The notes under the pieces are model-generated. The model did not search any database and had not been told where the DNA came from. It saw only the letters and a program-made list of their open reading frames with translations. From DASRHK01 sp963776465 (GTDB lineage: Bacteria > Pseudomonadota > Gammaproteobacteria > Nevskiales > Nevskiaceae), in contig CAVZMV010000001.1 in the NCBI GenBank assembly GCA_963776465.1, positions 1 through 64,000 on the forward strand: 64,000 nucleotides of DNA. The letters are read 5' to 3'. Positions 55,886 to 62,547 of this stretch are shown piece after piece; within the stretch, counting starts at the first letter, position 1, and the number at the start of each line of letters is the position of its first letter. A program made the position numbers and the translations under genes.

Positions 55886-57022
55886 TCAGGCCCGCGCCTG
55901 CCGCGGATTGCCGTTGAGCCACACCCGCGCCCGGTGCCACCACGGCGCCGGTGGGCGCGGCACGAACGGCAGCTTGAGCTCCTCGTCCAGCCCGCTGTCG
56001 ATCTCGCCATCGGCGAGCAGCGCGTCGATGCCGCCGTGGGGCTTGAGGAACTGGCGCACCCACATCCGCTCGACTTCGCCGAGCCCCTTGAACAGCCGCT
56101 GCAGCTCCTGTCGGCACCAGACGCGATAGTCCGTCGTGCGCGTCCCGGGAAGGCGCAGGCCGTCGGCTTCGTAATCGAATTTCTTCTTGCGATCGCGGAA
56201 GGCCAGCGCGTTCTGGTGCAGATACGGCAGGTAGCGTCCGCAGACGTCGTGCCAGATCGCGCTCCAGCCCGGCCCTTCCGGCATCGCGAACACTGGCGCC
56301 GACGGCATGCGGCTGGCGCGCGCGTTCCACAGCCTTGCGAGCCACTCGTAGACCGCCGGCGTCATCTGGCGCATGAGCTTGGCCGGATCCGGGTCGTTGC
56401 CGAAGTGGCGGAACATCGACGCGAAGTAGCCGAAGTCGGCGATGCTTGGATGCGAGCCGAGCAGGAACGGCTGTCGCTCCAGGATTGCCTGCAGCGCCTG
56501 CAGCTGCTGCGGGTACATGTCGCGGATCTGCTCCTCGTTGTCGGCGGTCATGCCGTCCGCGTGCAGCCAGGTGCGCCGCTGCCGCCAGGCGAAGAACGCG
56601 GCCTTGAGCCATACCGGGCCCGGCAATCCGCGCAGCACCTCGCGGGCGATGCGATGCCCGAGGTTGAAGCGCGAGTCCTTGGGCACCCAGCGCCACCACA
56701 TCGCCGGTCGCCAGAGCCATTCGTCGGCGTAGTCCTCGATCAGGTTGGCGAGAAAGCGCAGCACTGGATCGTCGGGGATCACTGCCGGCGCGGGGTGCTG
56801 CTGCTCGAACCAGCGGATCATCGGCGTCGAGTCCTTCAGCCAGCGGCCGTCGTCGAGCTTCACCGCCGGCACCTTCATCGTGCCGGTCTGCCGGTAGACC
56901 TCGAACAGGCGCGGATGGTCGACGTCGACGCGCTCGTAGGGGATCTCCTTGTAGCGCAAGTACGCCTCGAACTTGCCGCTGAAGTACGAGATGTCCATCA
57001 CGTAGGCGGTGTAGCGCGGCAT
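55886..57022 (-). CDS. Glutathione S-transferase-like protein, large form
   Basis: 378 residues, longer than a normal GST (about 200-250). The N-terminal thioredoxin-like domain is recognisable from SYFSGKFEAYLRY (residues 12-24), the cis-Pro loop MKVPAVKLDD (49-58) and the DSTPMIRWFE block. A long helical part follows with the GST C-terminal marker LLGSHPSIADFGYFASMF (about residues 192-209). The extra C-terminal region (about 240-378) has no recognised domain. Role in glutathione chemistry is plausible but substrates are unknown. Divergent from darP by 46 bases. The left copy is frame-broken. Confidence 0.87.
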   Translation of the reverse strand: MPRYTAYVMDISYFSGKFEAYLRYKEIPYERVDVDHPRLFEVYRQTGTMKVPAVKLDDGRWLKDSTPMIRWFEQQHPAPAVIPDDPVLRFLANLIEDYADEWLWRPAMWWRWVPKDSRFNLGHRIAREVLRGLPGPVWLKAAFFAWRQRRTWLHADGMTADNEEQIRDMYPQQLQALQAILERQPFLLGSHPSIADFGYFASMFRHFGNDPDPAKLMRQMTPAVYEWLARLWNARASRMPSAPVFAMPEGPGWSAIWHDVCGRYLPYLHQNALAFRDRKKKFDYEADGLRLPGTRTTDYRVWCRQELQRLFKGLGEVERMWVRQFLKPHGGIDALLADGEIDSGLDEELKLPFVPRPPAPWWHRARVWLNGNPRQARA

Positions 57023-57068
57023 GCCGGCAGTCTAGCAGCGCACCTGCGACCGCTTAGAATGCGCACCC

Positions 57069-57602
57069 ATGCGACGCACTCCCGACTGGATCCCCAAGGA
57101 CGACGCCGACGCGCCGCCGAGCAAGTCGGCGGTGAAGCGGGCGATGCACGAGCTCCAGGACCTGGGGATCGACATGCTCGAGCTCCCCGATGAGCAGCTC
57201 GATCAGCTGCCGATGGGCGAGCGCCTGCGCGATGCGCTGCGCGAGCTGCGGCGGATCGACTCGCACGGCGCGCGCAAGCGCCAGTCGCAGTACGTCGGCA
57301 AGCTGCTGCGCGACGTCGACGTCGAGCCGTTCCAGAAGGCGCTCGCCGCGCGACGCGCCGGCAAGGCCACCGACGCCAACGCGATGCGTGAGATCGAGCG
57401 CTGGCGTGAGCGCCTGCTCGCCGGCGACGACGGACTGAACGCATGGATCGCCGCGCATCCCGACAGCGACACGCCCAGATTCAGGGCGCTGGTGCGCGAC
57501 GCGCGCCGCGAGCGCGCGCCCGAGTCTCCTTCACGCGCCAGCAGCCGCGCGTTCCGGGAGCTGTTCCAGAGCATCAAGACGGTGCTCGAGCGCCCAGCGT
57601 AG
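57069..57602 (+). CDS. darP: Dual-action ribosomal maturation protein DarP (YjgA, DUF615)
   Basis: 177 residues, the family length. It is an all-helical, highly charged protein with the conserved start region containing PPSKSAVKRAMHELQDLG, the AHRE-like RLRDALRELRRIDSHGARKRQ... segment (given only by its first residues here) and the QYVGKLLRDVD block near residue 75. It helps late maturation of the large ribosomal subunit at the peptidyl-transferase centre and is limited mainly to beta- and gammaproteobacteria. Its last 72 bases overlap the converging GIY-YIG gene. Divergent from the GST-like gene. Confidence 0.93.
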   Translation: MRRTPDWIPKDDADAPPSKSAVKRAMHELQDLGIDMLELPDEQLDQLPMGERLRDALRELRRIDSHGARKRQSQYVGKLLRDVDVEPFQKALAARRAGKATDANAMREIERWRERLLAGDDGLNAWIAAHPDSDTPRFRALVRDARRERAPESPSRASSRAFRELFQSIKTVLERPA

Positions 57603-57878
57603 CTTCTCGGGCCGCGGCAGCTGCTTGAGCGCGTATTCCGCGCGCGTCGCGTCACCCTGGGTTCCGCACGCCATCGCCGCTATCAGGCGGACCGGCTTGT
57701 TGATGCGGGTGAAGGCGGCGCCGCGGCCGACGCGATGCTTCTCGAAGCGCAGTGCCACGTCGATGGCGATGCCGGTGTAGATGCGATCGCCGGCGCATTC
57801 GAGCATGTAGACGAACCAGCGTGGCGAGCGCGCAGCCTTCGCCGGTTTACGCGAGCGCTTCGGCTTCTTCCCTGCCAC
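57531..57878 (-). CDS. GIY-YIG nuclease family protein
   Basis: 115 residues with a basic N-terminal extension (MAGKKPKRSRKPAK, starting at GTG) and a compact GIY-YIG domain of the YhbQ/UPF0213 type. The first motif reads FVYMLEC (22-28) and the second IYTG (33-36), with catalytic Arg 44 in LRFEKH and Glu 81 in RAEYALKQ. Small members of this group act on DNA; their cellular role is poorly known. The start overlaps the end of the RIO kinase by 32 bases and the stop overlaps darP by 72 bases in the converging orientation, an unusually compact arrangement. Confidence 0.88.
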   Translation of the reverse strand: MAGKKPKRSRKPAKAARSPRWFVYMLECAGDRIYTGIAIDVALRFEKHRVGRGAAFTRINKPVRLIAAMACGTQGDATRAEYALKQLPRPEKLRWALEHRLDALEQLPERAAAGA

Positions 57879-58704
57879 GCTGCCGAATCTCCGCTTCCTT
57901 GCGCGCTTCCTCGATCTGCTCCATCACGCCGCCGACGTCCGCGGGCGCGGTGTCGTGCACGAACGTGCCGGTGAGCGGCGAATCGGGCTTGAGCTCGCTG
58001 GCCTCGTAGAGCTTCCAGATCTCGTGCGCGTACTGCGTCGCGAGCAGCTCCGGCGCAAAGCGTCCGCACCAGGCGGTGACGTTGTGCACGTCGCGCTCGA
58101 GCATGCGGAAGGCGTTGTTGTTGCCCGACGCGTCGACCGCCTGCGGCAGGTCGATGATCACCGGGCCGTCGGTGCCGAGGAGCACGTTGAACTCCGACAG
58201 ATCGCCGTGGATGAGGCCCGCGCAGAGCATGCGCACGATCTGCGTGATGAGGAAGGCGTGCCATTCACGCGCCTGCTCCGGCGTCGCGTCGACGTCGTTG
58301 AGCCGCGGCGCGGGATTGCCGTCGGCGTCGGCGACCAGCTCCATCAGCAGCACGCCATCGTGGAAGTCATGCGGCCGCGGCACGCGCACGCCGGCGGCGA
58401 CGAGCCGGAACAGCGCCGCGACCTCGGCGTTCTTCCAGGCGGCTTCCTGCTCCTGGCGTCCGTGACGGCTGCGCTTGCTCATCGCGCGCGCGTCGCGGCT
58501 GCCGCGGGTCTTGCGGCCTTCCTGGTATTCCGCGGCCTTGTGGAAGCTGCGGTGATTGGCGTCCTTGTAGACCTTGGCGCAGCGGATGGTCGATCCGCAC
58601 GCAACGAGGAACACGGCGGCTTCCTTGCCGCTCTTGAGCTGACGGATGACGGAGTCGACGACGCCGTCGTCGATGAGGGGCTGCAGGCCCTTGGGGACTT
58701 TCAT
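57847..58704 (-). CDS. RIO1-like serine protein kinase
   Basis: 285 residues. RIO-type kinase fold: the phosphate loop region LKSGKEAAVFLV (23-34), catalytic Lys 44 in CAKVYKD, catalytic loop IHGDLSEFN (165-173) and metal-binding Asp 185 in VIIDLPQAVD. A closely similar bacterial group starts with MKTPKRIEPL, which supports ATG 58,704 (MKVPKGLQPL); an ATG at 58,719 and a TTG further upstream also lie in frame. RIO kinases act in ribosome maturation in eukaryotes and archaea; the bacterial role is unknown, but nearby darP fits a ribosome link. Preceded by hairpin element A. Followed by an overlapping GIY-YIG gene. Confidence 0.92.
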   Translation of the reverse strand: MKVPKGLQPLIDDGVVDSVIRQLKSGKEAAVFLVACGSTIRCAKVYKDANHRSFHKAAEYQEGRKTRGSRDARAMSKRSRHGRQEQEAAWKNAEVAALFRLVAAGVRVPRPHDFHDGVLLMELVADADGNPAPRLNDVDATPEQAREWHAFLITQIVRMLCAGLIHGDLSEFNVLLGTDGPVIIDLPQAVDASGNNNAFRMLERDVHNVTAWCGRFAPELLATQYAHEIWKLYEASELKPDSPLTGTFVHDTAPADVGGVMEQIEEARKEAEIRQRGREEAEALA

Positions 58705-58746
58705 CCGCCATTGTCTCATGGAGGCGGGTTTGGAGCCCCGGACGGT

Positions 58747-58768
58747 CGGGCCCAAAGCCCCTCCTACA
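58747..58768. repeat. GTAGGAGGGGC hairpin element (copy A)
   Basis: On the minus strand GTAGGAGGGGC, T-rich loop, GGGCCCGA. It starts within the yaeQ stop codon and ends about 40 bases before the RIO kinase start, so it could attenuate transcription between the two genes. Confidence 0.5.
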
Positions 58769-59303
58769 ACAGGCGGTGCTCTTCGATCGTGGTGCTAAAG
58801 GCGTGGCCGTTGAGGTCCAGGTACAGCTGGCGCTCGTTGATCGAGAGCGACATCTTGTTGCGCCGGTCCAGGCGGACGGCGGCGTCCTGCATGAACTGGC
58901 GCCCGAGCGCGTAGATGGGGATCTCGGCCGCCCGGTGGATCTTGTGGCCGGCGAGCTGCGCGAGCACCTGGTTGGGATCGCGATGCGTGTAGACCGCGGC
59001 GCGGCCGGCGAGCTTGATGCCGCGATGCAGGCGCTCCGCGTCGGGCGCGCCCACCTCGATCCAGGCAGTGATGCGGCCGGTGAGGTCGCGGACGAGAACG
59101 GCGGGCTCGTCGCCGCTGGCGACGCCCTCGGTGAAGGCGATGCCTTCGCGATATTCCAGGCAGTACGCCAGCACGCGGGCCAGCATGTACTCCGAGGTCT
59201 CCGAAGGCTGTCGCGCCACGCGCAGCTCGGGATTGTCGTAGACCTCGCGATCGATGTCGGCGAGCTGGATGGAGAAACTGTGGACGGTTGCGGTGAGCGC
59301 CAT
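58764..59303 (-). CDS. yaeQ: YaeQ family protein
   Basis: 179 residues, normal for YaeQ. The start MALTATVHSFSIQLADIDR and the PSETSEYMLARVLAYCLE block (about 38-55) match the family closely, as do GDEPAVLVRDLTG and WIEVGAPDAERL. YaeQ is a PD-(D/E)XK-nuclease-like fold protein; the Escherichia coli protein was linked to suppression of RfaH loss. Molecular function is unclear. ATG 59,303 gives the correct N-terminus. It is followed by the RIO kinase in the same direction and is divergent from the 32-residue basic gene. Confidence 0.93.
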   Translation of the reverse strand: MALTATVHSFSIQLADIDREVYDNPELRVARQPSETSEYMLARVLAYCLEYREGIAFTEGVASGDEPAVLVRDLTGRITAWIEVGAPDAERLHRGIKLAGRAAVYTHRDPNQVLAQLAGHKIHRAAEIPIYALGRQFMQDAAVRLDRRNKMSLSINERQLYLDLNGHAFSTTIEEHRLL

Positions 59304-59372
59304 GGCGCCGAAGCTTACGTTGAATCCGGGGTCGTGCGAAGCTGCCCGCACGAATCGATACGGAGCAAGGTC

Positions 59373-59471
59373 ATGAGCAAGGGAATGGATCGCAGGAAGG
59401 AAACCAAGAAGAAGCCTGCCCAGACGCCGCAGCAGAAGCGCGCGGCCAAGATGGAGAAGCGCAAGAAGTAA
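59373..59471 (+). CDS. Small Lys/Arg-rich protein, 32 residues
   Basis: A 32-residue peptide with 12 Lys and 4 Arg, containing DRRKETKKKPAQTPQQKR. ATG 59,373 has CGGAG at about 7 bases. Identical in both arms. Similar tiny basic proteins beginning MSKGMDRKK are, to my recollection, found in other proteobacteria, which supports a real gene. It may bind RNA or ribosomes, by composition only. Confidence 0.6.
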   Translation: MSKGMDRRKETKKKPAQTPQQKRAAKMEKRKK

Positions 59472-59537
59472 GCGGCAGCAAGCGCTGCGCAGCGCCCTCG
59501 CCAAGGGCAGAGGGAAATATTGGTTACTATGTTTCCC

Positions 59538-61157
59538 ATGGCGAAGCGCAAACGGATTGGCGTCTTCGGCTGGGGCATCGTCGCACCGAAGTCGCCAAGC
59601 ATCGACGCGTTCGAGCGCAACCTCGAGCGCTCGGGCTCGTGGCTCTCGCCGTTCTCCGGATACGGCCCCTCGAACTTCCTCGTGGGCGAGCCCGAATTCG
59701 ACTTTGCGGCCTATCACGCCTGGTTCGACGAGCGCTTCCCGCCGGCTCGCTACGCGCAGGTGAACGAGAAGATGGGGCCGATGGTGAAGTACGCGCTCGG
59801 CGCGTTCATCCAGTCGCTATCGCAGAACCCCGGCATCGAGACCTACCTGCAGTCGCTGGGCACCCAGTGCCACGTCTACATCGGCACCGGCATCGGCGAC
59901 ATCAGCGTGTCGCACCAGGAGTCGCTGGCGTTCGACCGCGCGCTGCGCAAATGGAACAACCACTGGGCCGCGCCGGAGCGATGCTCCGCCCTGCGTGCGC
60001 ATCGCGAAGGCAAGCGCGACGCCGGCGCCCCGCCCGATCCGCAGGACTTGCCGGTCGGATCCGAGGAATGGATCAGCGCCAAGCAGGACTGGGAAGCCCA
60101 CTGGGCCGCCAGGAGCGATGCGCTGCAGCAGTACCTGAAGGAAGCTGCGGCGATCCAGTCCGAGCCGGTGCCGGCGTCCTCGGCCCAGGCCAAGCTCGGC
60201 AACATCCGCCAGAAGCTCACGCGCGTGCGCGCGCTCAACAAGCAGTGGGGCTGCCCGATGGAGCCGTGGGCGTCGGTGTCGCCGAACCTGCTCTGGAACA
60301 TCCCCAACATCCCGGCGGCGCAGATCTCGATGGTCGGCAAGATCAACGGCCCGGCGTTCGCGCCTGCGGCTGCCTGCGCGTCCTTCGGCATCGCTGCCAA
60401 GCTCGCGGTCGACGCCATCAACGCCGGCGAAGCCAAGGCCGTCGTCATCGGCACGACCGACGCGCCACCGCATCCGGTCATCGTCTCGGCTTTCTACAAC
60501 GCCAACGTGCTCGCCGCCGACGGCGACGTGTCGCGGCCGCTCACCGGCCTCAAGGGCACGCACATCGCCGGCGGCGCCTGCGTCTGGATCGTGGGCGACG
60601 CCGAGGAGCTGATGCAACAGGGCTTCAAGCCGCTCGGCATGGAGCTCGTCGGCATCGGCACCTCGTCGGACGCGCACCACATCATCACGCCGTCGAAGGC
60701 CGGGCCGCAGCTGGCCATCCGCGCCGCGCTCGACGAAGTGAAAGCCACCGACGTCACCACCTGGGACATGCACGCGACGGCGACGCCGGGCGATGCCTCC
60801 GAGATCGCCAACTCGCTGGAGATGCTGCACCCTGAAGTCATCTTCACCGCACGCAAGGGCACGTTCGGGCACGGCATGTCGGTCGGCGGCGGCTGGGAGC
60901 TGACCGCGCAGCATCTGGGGATGGCCAGGGGTCGGCTCTACCCGATGGCGCTGACCGAGGGCGAGTTGCACGCCGACGTGAAGCTGCACGCGGCGCGATT
61001 CGCGCCGGCGGCCGGCTGCGAAGTGAAGGATCGGGGTTACACCGGCAAGCTCAGCATGGGCGTGGGCGGCGTCAACGCCTGCGTGATCAGCCGGCCCTGG
61101 GATCCGGAGTACGTCGCGCAGCACACCGCGCGGCGGAGCGAGGAGCCGGCGGAATAA
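59538..61157 (+). CDS. Beta-ketoacyl synthase family protein with insertion
   Basis: 539 residues against about 410 for FabF/FabB. The condensing-enzyme triad is present: Cys 280 in AAACASFG, His 412 in DMHATATPGD and His 445 in GTFGHGM. The extra length is an insertion between about residues 135 and 240, rich in Trp, Gln and charged residues (KWNNHWAAPE, SEEWISAKQDWEAHW), absent from classical KAS. It probably catalyses Claisen condensation of acyl chains in a specialised lipid or polyketide pathway, but no acyl-carrier protein, ketoreductase or acyltransferase gene lies near. Start chosen at ATG 59,538; ATG 59,529 is also in frame and ribosome-binding signals are weak for both. Ends at a bidirectional terminator. 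Confidence 0.87.
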   Translation: MAKRKRIGVFGWGIVAPKSPSIDAFERNLERSGSWLSPFSGYGPSNFLVGEPEFDFAAYHAWFDERFPPARYAQVNEKMGPMVKYALGAFIQSLSQNPGIETYLQSLGTQCHVYIGTGIGDISVSHQESLAFDRALRKWNNHWAAPERCSALRAHREGKRDAGAPPDPQDLPVGSEEWISAKQDWEAHWAARSDALQQYLKEAAAIQSEPVPASSAQAKLGNIRQKLTRVRALNKQWGCPMEPWASVSPNLLWNIPNIPAAQISMVGKINGPAFAPAAACASFGIAAKLAVDAINAGEAKAVVIGTTDAPPHPVIVSAFYNANVLAADGDVSRPLTGLKGTHIAGGACVWIVGDAEELMQQGFKPLGMELVGIGTSSDAHHIITPSKAGPQLAIRAALDEVKATDVTTWDMHATATPGDASEIANSLEMLHPEVIFTARKGTFGHGMSVGGGWELTAQHLGMARGRLYPMALTEGELHADVKLHAARFAPAAGCEVKDRGYTGKLSMGVGGVNACVISRPWDPEYVAQHTARRSEEPAE

Positions 61158-61167
61158 CCGACGCCCA

Positions 61168-61204
61168 ATAAAAAAGCCGCGGCCGAAGCCGCGGCTTTCA
61201 AAAG
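61168..61204. terminator. Bidirectional terminator between ketoacyl synthase and cspA
   Basis: Stem AGCCGCGGC with its complement GCCGCGGCT around a short loop, A-tract before and T-rich/A-rich sequence after, between two converging stop codons. Confidence 0.88.
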
Positions 61205-61214
61205 GAACGAATGC

Positions 61215-61430
61215 TTAGAGCGGCTGAATCTTCGTCGCCTGCATTCCCTTCGGACCACGGGCGGGAATGAACTCCACCTTCTGGCCCTCGGACAGCGACT
61301 TGAAGCTGCCGCCACCCTGGATTTCCTTGAAGTGTGCGAAGAGGTCCTCGCCACCAGCGGTCGGCGTAATGAAGCCGAAGCCCTTGGCGTCGTTGAACCA
61401 TTTCACGGTACCGGTTTGTTTTTCAGACAT
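61215..61430 (-). CDS. cspA: Cold-shock protein, CspA family
   Basis: 71 residues, the usual length. It begins MSEKQTGTVKWFNDAKGFGF, with RNP1 KGFGFI at 16-21 and RNP2-type DLFAHF at 29-34; aromatic residues Trp 11, Phe 18, Phe 20 and Phe 31 form the nucleic-acid-binding face. It acts as an RNA chaperone and transcription antiterminator in the cytoplasm. A long untranslated stretch precedes it, as expected for cold-shock genes. Identical to the left copy. Confidence 0.96.
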   Translation of the reverse strand: MSEKQTGTVKWFNDAKGFGFITPTAGGEDLFAHFKEIQGGGSFKSLSEGQKVEFIPARGPKGMQATKIQPL

Positions 61431-61710
61431 GTAATAACCCTTGTGTAAGTGTGATGAGCCCGCCCGCCACAATGGCGAGAGGTTTTTACTGCGATCAAGG
61501 ATTCTGAGCCTGGTTTTTTTGGCGGCGCCGCGAATCGCGGGCTGTTCAAACAACCGAAACGCATCTCCTACAACAGATGCAGCGCGTGCAGGGTAAGCGC
61601 ATTGCCCGGATTTGTCTAGTTTTTTGACACCCCGCCCGGCAGCGAACGTGACGGGAGTCACGCCGGATGGGAAATGCGACGCTGTTTGCGCACAATGCGC
61701 GCTGCGCTAG
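61431..61710 (-). promoter_or_regulatory. Untranslated region upstream of cspA
   Basis: 280 bases between the divergent cspA and permease genes. It contains A/T runs unusual for this GC-rich DNA and the short inverted repeat GCATCT...AGATGC at about 61,561-61,580. The cspA ATG has only a weak AAGGG upstream. A cold-responsive leader is inferred from the family, not demonstrated. Confidence 0.4.
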
Positions 61711-62511
61711 TTGGGGAACCCCTTGGAACTGAACCTCGTCAACTCGCTGGCCGGGTTGGGCGTCGGCATCATCGTCGGCATGACCGGCGTAGGCGGCGGC
61801 TCGCTGATGGCGCCGATCATGATGCTCCTGTTCGGCGTGTCGCCGGCCACCGCGGTCGGGACCGACTTGTGGTTCGCGGGGCTCACCAAGGTGTTCGGCG
61901 CCGCCGTGCACCGCAAGCGGGGCACGATCGACTACCAGATCCTGCGCCGCATGTTCCTCGGCAGCATCCCCGCCTCCTGCCTGACCTTGCTGTGGCTCTA
62001 TTACAGCGGCGCCGGGCAGATGAAGAGCGGATTGATGGTCAAGACGCTGGGCGTGACGCTGATCCTGACCTCCTTCGCGGCCTTGTTCCGGCAGCGCTTC
62101 CACGCCATCGGCGAGAAGCTTCGCGGCAGCAAGCCGGTGCCGTTCAAGGCGATGCAGCCGGCGCTGACGGTCGTCGCCGGCGTCATCCTCGGCTTCCTGG
62201 TGACGTTCACCTCAATCGGATCGGGCGCGCTGGGCGCGGTCATGCTCCTGTACCTTTATCCGCGGCGGCTGACGCCGAGCTCCCTGGTCGGCACCGACAT
62301 CGTCCACGCGATCCCGCTGACCTTCCTGGCCGGCACCGGCCACCTGCTGATGGGCAACGTCAATTTCGGTCTGCTCGGAAACCTGCTCCTGGGCTCGATC
62401 CCCGGGATCATCGCCGGCTCGTTCATCGCGGTTTACGCGCCCGCCCAGGTCGTGCGCACGGGCATCGCCATCGTGCTGGCGCTGGTCGGCATCAAGATGA
62501 TCGCGGGCTAG
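61711..62511 (+). CDS. TauE/SafE family permease
   Basis: 266 residues, about eight membrane segments in two related halves. Half one has GMTGVGGGSLMAP and AVGTDL (about residues 24-57); half two has FTSIGSGALGA and LVGTDI (about 165-195), the duplicated signature of TauE/SafE carriers. Members move sulfite, sulfonates or other small organic anions across the inner membrane; the substrate here is unknown. The first TTG (61,711) is used; a second TTG at 61,723 follows GGGGAA and is an equally good candidate. Divergent from cspA; the next gene on the same strand follows closely. Confidence 0.9.
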   Translation: MGNPLELNLVNSLAGLGVGIIVGMTGVGGGSLMAPIMMLLFGVSPATAVGTDLWFAGLTKVFGAAVHRKRGTIDYQILRRMFLGSIPASCLTLLWLYYSGAGQMKSGLMVKTLGVTLILTSFAALFRQRFHAIGEKLRGSKPVPFKAMQPALTVVAGVILGFLVTFTSIGSGALGAVMLLYLYPRRLTPSSLVGTDIVHAIPLTFLAGTGHLLMGNVNFGLLGNLLLGSIPGIIAGSFIAVYAPAQVVRTGIAIVLALVGIKMIAG

Positions 62512-62547
62512 CCCATGCGCGATGCAGGGCGTTGGGTTAGTCCTAGC

